A stretch of DNA of 64,000 nt from JBEEFP01 sp041166085 (GTDB lineage: Bacteria; Actinomycetota; Acidimicrobiia; Acidimicrobiales; JAFATL01), in NCBI GenBank assembly GCA_041166085.1, contig JBEEFP010000055.1, forward strand, positions 96,132-160,131. Reading direction: 5' to 3'. Below the pieces are notes generated by a model, which did no database searches, was not told the DNA's origin, and saw nothing but the letters and a program-made list of their open reading frames with translations. This document shows positions 32,306 to 41,233 of this stretch, in pieces. How positions within the stretch are numbered: position 1 is the first letter of the stretch; every line of letters begins with the position of its first letter. The position numbers were made by a program, and so were the translations under genes.

Positions 32306-34372
32306 CTAGGTGGACGGAGCAGGCACGAGGAGGCAGTGGCACCCGGCGTGGGCGGGCGGGTGCGCCTGGCCGGTCGGGTACGCCTCGCCCCGTGGTGTGG
32401 GCCCCGCCAACGCGTTGTCGTCGCAGTCGGGGCACGGCCCGTCGAGGTCGTGCACGATCCAGCGCATGGCCGTCCCCGCTGGTGCGGCCGTGTAGCCGCC
32501 CAGCGCGTACGCGGCGGCCAGCTGGTCGGCCGCCAGCCGCTCCATGCGCTGCATCTTCCACTCGCGGTAGGCGGCTCCGACCCGTTCGGCCGTCGCGCCC
32601 GCGTCGTCGTCCTCGCGTGCGGCCGCCGCGAAGCCGTCGTCGAGCCGGCGCCGCAGCGGACCGGTGACCGCGTCGGCCAGATCGGCGACGAGCGGGCCCA
32701 GGTCGACCGCGGCGGCCGCATCCCCCGCCGCGGCTGCCCCCGCCTCGGCCGCCTGCACGAGCAGCGGGAGGGCAACGTCGCGGTAGCGCCCGCCCTGGGC
32801 GTCGGGGTCGGGAAGGACGTCGCCGATCCCCGGCCTGCCCTTGTGCACACGGAGGTGGTCGAGCACGTCGTTCTGCTCGTCCTGCATGGCACGCTTCAAG
32901 CGCTTCGCCAGCTGGGCGCTCAGCGGCTCGAGTGCCTGGTCGCGCCGGCGCAGCGCGACGTCACCGGGGTCCTCCTCGGTGACCGTGGGCGCGCTGCCGT
33001 TGACGGGGACGGTGCCGGCCGGCGTGGCTTCGGCCAGCACCTGCTGCGCCTTGGCCACCGCCTCGGCGCGCCCGGCGCGGATGCGAGCGAACAGGTCGTC
33101 GACCGGCGCGGGATCGTGTCCAGCTCCCTCGGTGGGCGCCTCGTCCACGGGATCTTCCGCGGCAACTGTGTCCGGCTCGGGCTCGGGCTCGGGCTCGATC
33201 ACCTCCGGCTCGGGCTCGGGCTCGATCGCCTCCGGCTCCGGCTCGGGCTCTTGTGCTGGCTCTGGCTCTGGCTCGGTGGCGACCGGGACGATGATGCGGA
33301 CCTCTTCGATGTCCTCGGGCGGCTCGACGATGTCGAGGGGCGCCTCCGGCAGACCGTCCATGCCAGGCGGCGCCGGTTCGTTCTCCTCCGTCCCGCCGAC
33401 GTCGGGCGCGGACTCGGGCTCAGCCGTCGACTCGGCGTCGGGAGTGTCCGGCTCGGGCTCGGACGGCTGCTCGTGGTCCGGCCGGGGCAGCGGGATCACC
33501 GCGGCCAACGCAGGGTCGGGCAGGTCGGCGGTCAGGTCGACGGCGACGGGTTCGCCGAGGAGTTCGGGGTCGAGCTCTGACACGTCGACCGCCGCGTCCC
33601 CGGCCAGCTCGGCGCCTGCCTTCTGCCCGGCCGCCTCCGCCGCCACGCGTGCCTCGTCCTCGGCCCGGCCCAGCTCGACGGTGACGTGGTCGAGCGTCTC
33701 GCGGACCACGCGGTACGCGTCGAGGAGGCGCTCGCGGCCGGCCCGCAGTTGGGCCACCTGCACGCGCGCCACGTTGCGCCGCCGCACCACGTCGCCGAGC
33801 ACCTTGGCCCGGATCTCCTTGGCCTCCTCCAACATCTCACGCGCCCGCTCGCGGGCGGCCTCCACCACACCGGCCGACTCGGCCTGCGCGTGGGCGCGCA
33901 CGGCGTCGGCGTCGGCTTGGGCGTCGTTGCGAATGGCCTCGGCCGCTTCGATCGCCTCGGCCTCGTGGACGGCGAAGATGCCCTGCGCCTCCTCGCGGAT
34001 GCGCGCTGCGTCCTCGTGGGCCTGGCGCAGCAGGCGCTCGACGTTCTCCTGGGCCTTGGCCTTGATGTCGATGGACGCCTCGCGCGCGGTCTGCAGGACG
34101 CGCGCGGTCTCCTCGCCGAGGGCGGCGGTGAGGGTGGCCTCGTCGAGGGGAGGAGGCGGTGCGTTGCTGCGGCTCTGAGCGTCGGCCAGCAAGTGCTCCA
34201 CGTGGCGCTGACGCTCACGCGCCACGCCGAGCTCGTCGGAGACCCGCCGGAGGTAGTTGCGCACCTCGGTGGGGTCGAAGCCGCGGAACACGGTGCCGAA
34301 GGTCCGCCGCGCCACCTCTTCAGGAGAGAGCTGGGGCTCGGAAGAGATCAGGACGCGCCGCTCGTCAACCAC
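32306..34372 (-). CDS. DivIVA-domain protein with acidic linker and Cys/His C-terminus
   Basis: The 688-residue protein starts with a DivIVA-type domain (about 12-50: LSPEEVARRTFGTVFRGFDP, then VRNYLRRVSDEL), a long Glu/Ala-rich coiled coil (about 80-250), a Pro-Glu repeat region (about 300-420 with EPEPEPE runs) and a helical part to residue 600. The end carries DGPCPDCDDN and, after about 25 residues, HPPAHAGCHCLLVP, which resembles the C-terminal motif of phage Mu F-like head morphogenesis proteins. DivIVA proteins mark cell poles or septa. The combination is unusual; its function is unknown. It is followed by UPF0182 in the same operon. Confidence 0.82.
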   Translation of the reverse strand: MVDERRVLISSEPQLSPEEVARRTFGTVFRGFDPTEVRNYLRRVSDELGVARERQRHVEHLLADAQSRSNAPPPPLDEATLTAALGEETARVLQTAREASIDIKAKAQENVERLLRQAHEDAARIREEAQGIFAVHEAEAIEAAEAIRNDAQADADAVRAHAQAESAGVVEAARERAREMLEEAKEIRAKVLGDVVRRRNVARVQVAQLRAGRERLLDAYRVVRETLDHVTVELGRAEDEARVAAEAAGQKAGAELAGDAAVDVSELDPELLGEPVAVDLTADLPDPALAAVIPLPRPDHEQPSEPEPDTPDAESTAEPESAPDVGGTEENEPAPPGMDGLPEAPLDIVEPPEDIEEVRIIVPVATEPEPEPAQEPEPEPEAIEPEPEPEVIEPEPEPEPDTVAAEDPVDEAPTEGAGHDPAPVDDLFARIRAGRAEAVAKAQQVLAEATPAGTVPVNGSAPTVTEEDPGDVALRRRDQALEPLSAQLAKRLKRAMQDEQNDVLDHLRVHKGRPGIGDVLPDPDAQGGRYRDVALPLLVQAAEAGAAAAGDAAAAVDLGPLVADLADAVTGPLRRRLDDGFAAAAREDDDAGATAERVGAAYREWKMQRMERLAADQLAAAYALGGYTAAPAGTAMRWIVHDLDGPCPDCDDNALAGPTPRGEAYPTGQAHPPAHAGCHCLLVPAPST

Positions 34373-34431
34373 CCCGCAAGCCTAAGACCGTGCGGCGTCG
34401 CGCGAGGGGACGGTCGCGGGCGCTGCTTCGC

Positions 34432-34890
34432 CTACTGCTGGCGCCGCAGCTCCTTGAGCAACCGCAGCTGCTCGACCGCTCGCTTGCGGCGGTCGTCCTC
34501 GGCTTGTGGGTCACGCGGCGTGAGTGCCTGCTCGGCCCACTCCACCAGGCGCTGCGGGTTGAACGGCTTGGAGAGGTACTCGAGGATGCCCTCGCCCCAT
34601 CCGCGGATCTGGTCCTCCTCGCTCGTGCGAGCGGTGAGGAGCACGACAGGGATGCTGGCCGTGCTCGGGTCCTCCTTCAGGCGCTCGAGGACCTCCCAGC
34701 CGTCCATGCGCGGCATCATGATGTCGAGGAAGATCAGGTCGGGGCGCTTCGAGCGGGCCGTTTCCAGGGCGGCGAAGCCGTCAGCCGCCTCGAGCACCTC
34801 GTAACCGCCCAGCTCGAGGTTGACGCGGCAGAGGACGCGAATGCCCTCTTCGTCGTCCACGACCAGGACCCGTCCCGCCACGGGCGTCAC
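34432..34890 (-). CDS. Receiver-domain response regulator
   Basis: The 152-residue protein is a receiver domain with a short charged helical tail. VLVVDDEEGIRVL supplies the acidic pair, the phospho-acceptor Asp lies in DLIFLDIMMPRMDG, and the conserved Lys in YLSKPFNPQRL. The tail (DDRRKRAVEQLRLLKELRRQ) has no DNA-binding fold. It is 9 bases after the lipoprotein gene, which in turn overlaps the large histidine kinase, so this is probably that kinase's output partner. A target for the signal is not known. Confidence 0.9.
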   Translation of the reverse strand: MTPVAGRVLVVDDEEGIRVLCRVNLELGGYEVLEAADGFAALETARSKRPDLIFLDIMMPRMDGWEVLERLKEDPSTASIPVVLLTARTSEEDQIRGWGEGILEYLSKPFNPQRLVEWAEQALTPRDPQAEDDRRKRAVEQLRLLKELRRQQ

Positions 34891-34899
34891 GGTAGTAGC

Positions 34900-36108
34900 T
34901 CAGCCCAGCAGGCCGCTGAGGACGTTGTCGACCAGATCCGTCACCGGTGTGAGCAGTCCAGCATCTGGCGGGAGCGCCGGGACGGGCACCACTGGTGCGG
35001 GTGTCGGCGTGGGCACCGGCGTGCCGGACGACGGTGGTGGCGTCGGTGACAGCGACGGCTCGCTCGGGGGCGCCCCCGCGGGTGGGGACGAGGCGGTCGG
35101 GACCGTGGGCTGGCCGGGAGCGGTGGGGGTGACGGGCGTCGTCGGTGCACCGAGGGCGGCGATGGTGGCGTGGGCGGGGAGGCGGCCGATGGCCGTGACC
35201 ACGCGCTCGCGGATGGCAGGCAACGAGCGCACGCCGATGTCGAGGGCGACCAGGCCCCACGCCGCACCCGCGTCCCTGAACGCGAACGCTCCGCGACAAC
35301 GGGCGTCGAACGAGCCACCCGCCTGCAGGGACAGGCTGGTGCCGACCAGCACCTCGCCCGGTGGCCGCCCGTCGCCGGTCAGGCCCGCGAGGGCAGTCGG
35401 GCACGCGGCCAACGATCGGCTGTCGAGGCCGGGCAGCAGGAGCGAGAAGAACCCGGGCGTGTGGCCTTCGGTGGGCTGCAGCTGTGCGCTGAAGCCGTCG
35501 CTGCGTCGCTGCAGCTCGTCGCCGATCTCGATGGCGGTGCCGAGGTAGTGCAGATCCCACGAGTCGGTGACCTTGTACTGGAGCGGCGACGGCGTGCTCG
35601 GGACGACGCCGAAGGCGGCGATGGACACCTGGCGGTAGGCGGGCACGGTGACGGATCGGGCGGCAGAGGTCACGCGCGCTCGTCCCGAGTACACACCCGC
35701 GGTCAGGGCGAGTCCGTTGGAGACACGACTGGCACCCGAGAGCACCGTCACTCGCGAGTCGTTGGCCCGCAGCGTGACCGGCTCGTCGGCCACGTCGGCC
35801 ACCACGTCGCCGGCCCGCAGCTGGGGCTCGCGCCCGACCACCACCTGGCTGCCCTTGCGCAGGAGCAGGGTGGCACCGCGAGCGAGGTGCAGCTGGGCGT
35901 CGCCCGCCACCACCCGCACCCGGTCGCCAGTGCGCAGGCGGGACCCGGCGCCGGCGGCGCGGAATGCACCACCCTCGTTGGCAACCTGCACCCGGGCGCG
36001 GGAGAAGGCCAGCTGGGCTGTGCCCGGCTGGATGGTCGCCTTGCTGCAGCCGGCCAGCGCACCGGCCCCCATCAAGGCGAGCACGAGCGCGGTGGCTGCC
36101 CGTTTCAT
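34900..36108 (-). CDS. FecR-domain lipoprotein
   Basis: The 402-residue protein has a lipoprotein signal (MKRAATALVLALMGAGALAG then Cys, about residue 21) and so should be anchored outside the membrane. A FecR-like beta region (about 35-165) shows RLRTGDRVRVVAGDAQLHLA, GSQVVVGREPQLRAGDVVAD and an SVTVPAYRQVSI strand. The C-terminal 90 residues are Pro/Thr/Ser-rich. FecR domains usually link surface signals to regulators. The start overlaps the histidine kinase stop by 4 bases, and the receiver follows after 9 bases, so it may be the sensory or accessory partner in a three-part system. Confidence 0.82.
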   Translation of the reverse strand: MKRAATALVLALMGAGALAGCSKATIQPGTAQLAFSRARVQVANEGGAFRAAGAGSRLRTGDRVRVVAGDAQLHLARGATLLLRKGSQVVVGREPQLRAGDVVADVADEPVTLRANDSRVTVLSGASRVSNGLALTAGVYSGRARVTSAARSVTVPAYRQVSIAAFGVVPSTPSPLQYKVTDSWDLHYLGTAIEIGDELQRRSDGFSAQLQPTEGHTPGFFSLLLPGLDSRSLAACPTALAGLTGDGRPPGEVLVGTSLSLQAGGSFDARCRGAFAFRDAGAAWGLVALDIGVRSLPAIRERVVTAIGRLPAHATIAALGAPTTPVTPTAPGQPTVPTASSPPAGAPPSEPSLSPTPPPSSGTPVPTPTPAPVVPVPALPPDAGLLTPVTDLVDNVLSGLLG

Positions 36109-38699
36109 CGCCTTCTTTTCTTCGGCGCGCCGGGCAGCACGATTGAGAGCTTCGACCCCTTTCCAGGCGTCGATTCCAATCGGACATCGCCCCCGTGGGC
36201 GTCGGCGACCCGCTTCACGAGGGCCAGGCCCAGCCCCAGCCCGCCGTAGCTGCGGGTGTCGGAGCCGTCTCCCTGCACGAAATCGGTGAAGGCCCGGCTC
36301 TGCTCGTCCGGGGTCATGCCCTTGCCCTGGTCGGTGACGGTGATCTCGACGTCGGTGCGCCGGCCGTTGCCGGTAGGCGTCGCCGTCACCGTGATCTTGC
36401 CGCCGTTGGGCGAGAACTTGACCGCGTTGTCGAGGAGCTCGTCGAGGCTCAGCGCGAGCCAGCGGGGATCGGCGTCCACCTCCGGCACGCCGCGCGCCAC
36501 CCGCCGGGCGATCCGGTGGTCGCCGTTGACCTTGCTGCTCCAGCGGTCGACCGCGTCCTGCACGACCGACTTCACGTTGATCGGCTCGCGCCGCAGGCGC
36601 ACCCGCCCGGCGCCCGTCGACGCGAAGAACTCGAGCATCTCGACGACGCGCTCGAGCCGCCGGCCGGACTTGAGGATCTCCTCCTGGGACACGCGGGCCC
36701 GGTCCGGCGGCAGCTGCTTGCGGACCAGGATCTCCGAGTGGCCGAGGATGCCCGCCAGCGGCGTGCGCAACTCGTGGCCGATGTGGCTGAGGAACTCCGT
36801 CTTCATGCGCTCGACCTCGCGCTCACGCCGAAGGTCGCGGATCACGAACACGCCACCCGCCATCTCCGCGGCCGGGCCGCGGAGCGCGCCGGCCGACAAG
36901 GCAACGGGCACCTCGGTGCCGTCGGGCTGGCGCACCGCACCCGACACCGACCACCGCCGCGGCAATGGCCGGCGCAGCCGCGCGCTGAGGTCGTCGCCGT
37001 CGTCGGACGTGAGGTGGATGACGCTGTCCGCGGTCTTGCCCCGAGCCCGCTCGGCGCTGACGCCGATGAGCTCTTCGGCCGCCTGGTTGAAGTCGGTGAT
37101 GTGGCCGGACGCGTCGACGGCGACAAGGGCCTCCCCCATGCCGGCGACGACGGCCTCGAGCCGGTTGCGCAGGCGCGTCTCGTCGTCGGCCGCCTGACGC
37201 AGGGCAGACGTCTTCTCCTCGATCGACGCGGCCATCGAGTTGAACGCGGTGGCGAGCGACCCCACCTCGTCCTCCCCCTCCACCTCGGCTCGCACCGCCA
37301 GGTCGCCCTGCTGGAGACGCTCGGTGGCGAGGGTGAGGCGGCGCACCCCGGAGCCGATGCGGTCGCCGACGAGGGCGGCGATGACGAGGGCGAGCATGGT
37401 GCCGCCGAGCGCGATCAGGAACAGCGTCTTGAACAGCTGGTCGCGTGTCTTGGTGACGATGTCGGTGGTCTCCGACGCCACCAGCGCGAGCACCGGGCGG
37501 TTGTCGACGCGCGTCACCGGGCTCAAGGAGAGGAAGCGGCCGTTGGCCGTGTCGTGCAGGGCCTGGTTCGTCTCGATCACCCTGGCCGCGAGTGGCTTGA
37601 CGGCCGCGGCGAGGGGCGGCTGCTGACCGGCCTGGGCCAGGACACCGGTGCGGTCGGCCAACGTGAGCGAGAGATCGCGGCCGCGAGCCCGCAGCTCGAG
37701 GTAGTGGCGATCGAGGGGCTCGGCCGCCAGCACCAACCCGAGCGTGCTCTGGGCCCCGGTGGTGGTGTTGATGCCGCGCACTCGCTGCACGGCGAGGGCC
37801 ACCGCCTTGCCACCAGCCACGTCGACGGTCGTCAAGGAGTCGGTCTCGCCCTTGAGCACCTGCTGCACGATGTCGGTGCGGCTGAGCACCTGCCACGTCT
37901 GGGTGTCGTAGCGCTGGAAGGAGATGAGGACCTGGTTGGACGTGATGTAGGCGAGGGGGAGTCGGTCGGTGTACTGCGTCGAGATGACCTCGAGGGCCTT
38001 GGCGATGTTCTCGTTCGGTCCCGGGGTGCGCGCGACCAGGCGAAGGTCGGCGGGCGTCCCGGTGGCCAGCACGTTGGCGGCCAGCCCGGCGTTGAGCACG
38101 ACCTGGCGGGGCTCGAGCCCGATCTGGCTCACCTCGGTGACGGCGCGGTCGTCCAGCCTGCGCAGGGCCTCGTCCTCCACCGTCTTGATGAGCACGGCGG
38201 ACAGTGACAACGACAGCACCAGCACCATCATCAACAGCGCGACCGCGGCGCTGGCGGCCACACGCGCGGCGATGGCTCGGCGGCTGGCGACCAGGGTTGA
38301 CACGCCAATGCCGAGAGCGCCGACGAGCAGGGTGCCGTCGACCAGCCCGCCGTCCTGGAAGAGGTCGACGAGCAGCGAGACGGTGACGAGAGAGACGCCG
38401 AGCCACAGCGTGCGGCGCTCGCCCTCGCCCGCGTTCCAGTTGAGCGAGCCGACCGCCATGGCCACGAGTCCCACCGCGCGCGCCACGAGGAAGAGCTCGG
38501 TGTCGACCGAGTCGAAGAGCAGCGACCCGCGGAGGAAGGCGGCCGCGGCAACGAGGAAGAACCCACCGCCGAGGGCGTAGCGGCCCCATGCCGAGCGGGT
38601 CAGCAACTCACCTCGCAGCAGCACCAGTGCCAGACCGGAGGCTGCAGCGAGGAAGGTGACGAACTCGGCGGCGAAGTGGAACTGGGCGGATGAGGACAC
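36105..38699 (-). CDS. Large membrane histidine kinase with HAMP and PAS domains
   Basis: The 864-residue protein has an N-terminal block of several membrane helices (1-165), a long extracytoplasmic sensor (about 170-425), a further helix, a HAMP linker (about 450-505: VGDRIGSGVRRLTLATERLQ), a PAS domain (GMGEALVAVDASGHITDFNQ), a HisKA domain with EFLSHIGHELRTPLAGILGH (His as the phosphate site) and a C-terminal ATPase (DELLDNAVKFSPNGG, then GGLGLGLALVKRV). It starts with GTG 38699. The FecR-like lipoprotein and a receiver follow in the operon, and a PDZ-Lon protease precedes it by 33 bases. The signal is unknown; an envelope cue is plausible. Confidence 0.92.
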   Translation of the reverse strand: MSSSAQFHFAAEFVTFLAAASGLALVLLRGELLTRSAWGRYALGGGFFLVAAAAFLRGSLLFDSVDTELFLVARAVGLVAMAVGSLNWNAGEGERRTLWLGVSLVTVSLLVDLFQDGGLVDGTLLVGALGIGVSTLVASRRAIAARVAASAAVALLMMVLVLSLSLSAVLIKTVEDEALRRLDDRAVTEVSQIGLEPRQVVLNAGLAANVLATGTPADLRLVARTPGPNENIAKALEVISTQYTDRLPLAYITSNQVLISFQRYDTQTWQVLSRTDIVQQVLKGETDSLTTVDVAGGKAVALAVQRVRGINTTTGAQSTLGLVLAAEPLDRHYLELRARGRDLSLTLADRTGVLAQAGQQPPLAAAVKPLAARVIETNQALHDTANGRFLSLSPVTRVDNRPVLALVASETTDIVTKTRDQLFKTLFLIALGGTMLALVIAALVGDRIGSGVRRLTLATERLQQGDLAVRAEVEGEDEVGSLATAFNSMAASIEEKTSALRQAADDETRLRNRLEAVVAGMGEALVAVDASGHITDFNQAAEELIGVSAERARGKTADSVIHLTSDDGDDLSARLRRPLPRRWSVSGAVRQPDGTEVPVALSAGALRGPAAEMAGGVFVIRDLRREREVERMKTEFLSHIGHELRTPLAGILGHSEILVRKQLPPDRARVSQEEILKSGRRLERVVEMLEFFASTGAGRVRLRREPINVKSVVQDAVDRWSSKVNGDHRIARRVARGVPEVDADPRWLALSLDELLDNAVKFSPNGGKITVTATPTGNGRRTDVEITVTDQGKGMTPDEQSRAFTDFVQGDGSDTRSYGGLGLGLALVKRVADAHGGDVRLESTPGKGSKLSIVLPGAPKKRRR

Positions 38700-38732
38700 G
38701 GGCCTACCTCAGTCGAGGCGAGCTTACCGCCG

Positions 38733-39896
38733 TCATCCTGGGGCCCCGGACGGAGCGGGGCCGAGCGCGCTGAGGTCGCCGCCCTGTTGCGCGAGGGCGG
38801 CGAGCGCCTCGTCGAGCGTCGCCACCTGCACCACCTTGAGCTTGCTGCCCGCCTTCGCGCGTGCCATCGCGTACTCCTGGGGCGGGACGAGGAACAGCCC
38901 GATGCCGGCGGCGCGCACGGCTGCAGTCTTCTGCACGACGCCGCCCACCGGGCCGACGGTGCCGTCGAGCGACATGGTGCCCGTCACCGCCACGCGGTGG
39001 CCACCCGTGAGCTCGCCCGGCCGCAGCGCGTCGAGGATGCCGAGGGTGAAGGCGAGGCCGGCCGACGGTCCGCCGATGCCCGCCGAGTCGACGTTGACCG
39101 AGAAGGGGAAGTCGAAGCGCAGTCCTTTGGTCTGCAGCCGGACGCCGAGGCAGGGAAGGCTGCCCGCCGCCGGCGGGCGACCGGCCTGCACGGGCGCCTC
39201 GCACGTGCTGCGATCGACGGGCGCAGCACCGAGGATGATGTCCTCGGTGCGTTTCGGTGTGCCGTTGCCCTTGTCGACCTCGAGCGCGAGGTGATCGCCG
39301 GGATGGCGGCTGCCGATTGCGGTGACGACGTCGTCGGAGAGCTGCACCGGCTTGCCGTCCACCGCGGTGATGACCTCCCCCGGGGCCAGGTGGCCGTCCG
39401 ACGGTGAGCCCTTGACGATCTCGGCGATGCCCGCGCCCTCGCCGTGTTCGGCGACGGGGTATCCGAGGCGGCGCATGGCGACGACCGCCGCGATCTGCTT
39501 GGACTCGTCCATGGCCTGGAAGTTGGCGCGCTGCAGGTCGGACGGCTTGGTGGAGGGCGGGAGGATCTGGTCCTGGGGCACCACGTCGATGTCGCTGTTG
39601 AGCCAGCCGTAGAGGGCCTCCACCGGCGTGACGCGGCGCAGCGACACGGTGGTGAGGAAGAGCGCGCCACGGGGCGGGTAGCGGTGGTCGGGCGGCGGCT
39701 GGATGAGGTCGTTGACCTCACGCGCCGAGCCCGGCGCGATGGCGTAGTAGGGCAGGGTGACCGTCACCGACGCCGCGAGCAGCAGCGCCACGAGCGCGAG
39801 GGGCACGGCCCACCACAGCCACCGCCGCCGCGGGTGGGTGGGGAGTGCATCCCAGCTCAGGGGACCCGGTTGTACCATCGGCTCGACCGTGCTCAC
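38733..39896 (-). CDS. Membrane-anchored PDZ domain / Lon-type protease
   Basis: The 387-residue protein has one membrane helix near the N-terminus (RRRWLWWAVPLALVALLLAA), a PDZ domain (about 150-230: EIVKGSPSDGHLAPGEVITA and VDGKPVQLSDDV) and a Lon-like S16 protease domain. The Ser-Lys dyad can be placed: Ser in GIGGPSAGLAFTLG and Lys in GGVVQKTAAVRAAG. ATP-binding modules are missing, as in the YlbL/VpsP-like group. It would cut proteins on the outer face of the membrane. GTG 39896 is chosen over ATG 39878 because GGGAAC precedes it at fair spacing. Confidence 0.87.
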   Translation of the reverse strand: MSTVEPMVQPGPLSWDALPTHPRRRWLWWAVPLALVALLLAASVTVTLPYYAIAPGSAREVNDLIQPPPDHRYPPRGALFLTTVSLRRVTPVEALYGWLNSDIDVVPQDQILPPSTKPSDLQRANFQAMDESKQIAAVVAMRRLGYPVAEHGEGAGIAEIVKGSPSDGHLAPGEVITAVDGKPVQLSDDVVTAIGSRHPGDHLALEVDKGNGTPKRTEDIILGAAPVDRSTCEAPVQAGRPPAAGSLPCLGVRLQTKGLRFDFPFSVNVDSAGIGGPSAGLAFTLGILDALRPGELTGGHRVAVTGTMSLDGTVGPVGGVVQKTAAVRAAGIGLFLVPPQEYAMARAKAGSKLKVVQVATLDEALAALAQQGGDLSALGPAPSGAPG

Positions 39897-39953
39897 GTCG
39901 TTCCCAGCCTGCCATGCCACGCATGTGGGGCGGCCGCGACAGACGAGTGGACC

Positions 39954-40880
39954 ATGACGAGCGGCGACAACTTCCCCACCGACGCACCGGCCGCCACCGG
40001 CGACAACGCTGCCACTGACGCGGCCGACGACGGCATCGACCTCACGTGGTGGACGGGCGACCCCGACGTCATCGACCACAGCGAGCCGCTCGTCGACCCG
40101 GAGCCCGAGCCGGAGCCGGAGCCAGTCGCCGAGCCGGAGCCCGAGGCAGTCGCGGAGCCGGAGCCCGAGCCGGCCGCCGAGCGCGAGGTCGTTGTTGAGC
40201 CCGAGCCGGTCGCAGAGGTCGAGCCGGTCGCCCCGCCCGCGGCCCCCGTTCTCTCCGAACCCGTCCCGGCGCCGCAGGTCGCGGAGCCGATCGTCAGTGC
40301 CATCCCGGCCGCGGCCCCGCCGCTTGCGCCGCAGTACCCGATCGTCGGTCCGGTGGCCGAACCCGTCGCGGCTGCGGGCCACGTCGAGGCGGAAGCCCTC
40401 CCGGCACCCACCGTCGCACCCGAACCCACGCCGCCGCCGGCACCGGTGTTCGATCCTGGTCCGCCGCCCGAACCCACGCCGCCGCCGGCACCAGTGTTCG
40501 ATCCTGGTCCGCCGCCCGAACCCACACCGCCGCCGGAACCCGAGCGCGAGGCGGAACCCTCGCCCGACCTCGAGACGATGCCGGTTGCCGCCGTCGCCGC
40601 GCCCCCGCGCTCGCGTCCGGCCCCCGACGCACCGGCCGAGGAGTTCGTCGGCGACACCACGCCGTCGCGTGCACGAGCCACGCGCCGCGACCGCGCAGCG
40701 GTCACCCTCGCGCCGGCCGGGAGACAACCCGCCCTCGACGTCATCCCTGCGGGCCAGCGCGTCACGAGAGGCATGCGCCTGCTCGTCGTGGCCGTGATGG
40801 TCGGCGCGTTGCTGGCGGTGATGATCGCCGCCGCCCTCGGACTCGCCGCCTTCGCCCTCAGCCGCGCAGTGGGCGGCTAG
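39954..40880 (+). CDS. Pro/Glu-rich protein with C-terminal membrane helix
   Basis: The 308-residue protein is acidic and disordered in its first 200 residues, with EPEPEPEP runs and a repeated PEPTPPPAPVFDPGPP unit, and ends in a single membrane helix (RLLVVAVMVGALLAVMIAAA) with a short tail. This is a tail-anchored arrangement. No LPXTG sorting motif is present. The ATG at 39954 lies 57 bases from the divergent protease gene. Its stop overlaps the convergent small gene by 4 bases. The function is unknown. Confidence 0.7.
   Translation: MTSGDNFPTDAPAATGDNAATDAADDGIDLTWWTGDPDVIDHSEPLVDPEPEPEPEPVAEPEPEAVAEPEPEPAAEREVVVEPEPVAEVEPVAPPAAPVLSEPVPAPQVAEPIVSAIPAAAPPLAPQYPIVGPVAEPVAAAGHVEAEALPAPTVAPEPTPPPAPVFDPGPPPEPTPPPAPVFDPGPPPEPTPPPEPEREAEPSPDLETMPVAAVAAPPRSRPAPDAPAEEFVGDTTPSRARATRRDRAAVTLAPAGRQPALDVIPAGQRVTRGMRLLVVAVMVGALLAVMIAAALGLAAFALSRAVGG
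40419..40535 (+). repeat. 48-base tandem repeat in the Pro-rich gene
   Basis: Two consecutive 48-base units start at 40419 and 40467 and a partial third starts at 40515. They differ at only one or two positions and encode PEPTPPPAPVFDPGPP in each full copy. Recent duplication is likely, so copy number may vary between strains. Confidence 0.8.
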
Positions 40881-41179
40881 GAACTCGTCCGCAGGCGGCC
40901 GAAGCGACCGGCGGCGACCGCCGTGGGCTCGGCGGGGGCGTCAGGCTCGGCCAGCGGGTCCGGCGCGGGTGTCTCGCCCTCGTCGCCGGCGCTGCCCACC
41001 TCGACTCGGTAGTACGTGCGGAACTCGATCGGGACCTCCTGCATCCGGAAGATGCGGGCCTCCGTGACGTTCTCCTGGTTCCGCAGGCGCTCGACGAACT
41101 TCACGGCGTCCTCGAGGGCCTCGGCCTGGTGGTAGCCGGGCTTTCCCTCACTGCTGCGGAACACGACCATGTGCGGCAT
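40877..41179 (-). CDS. Conserved small hypothetical protein
   Basis: The 100-residue protein begins MPHMVVFRSSEGKPGYHQAE, followed by a conserved-looking region with ALEDAVKFVERLRNQENVTE and FRMQEVPIEFRTYYRVEVG, and ends in an acidic Pro/Ala tail. I know no name for the family. The ATG at 41179 has AGAGGAG six bases upstream, better placed than the GTG three bases earlier. It is downstream of the sortase gene by 54 bases on the same strand. Confidence 0.75.
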   Translation of the reverse strand: MPHMVVFRSSEGKPGYHQAEALEDAVKFVERLRNQENVTEARIFRMQEVPIEFRTYYRVEVGSAGDEGETPAPDPLAEPDAPAEPTAVAAGRFGRLRTSS

Positions 41180-41233
41180 CACGGACTCCTCTCCACCCGA
41201 TGTTCTCGGAGCCGGAGCCGTCGGCCTTGAGGG

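Noticed and set aside
33170..33290. Repetitive GAGCCC-type stretch that could look like a repeat array
   Set aside because: It is coding sequence for Glu-Pro runs in the DivIVA-domain protein; there are no spacers, so it is not a CRISPR array.
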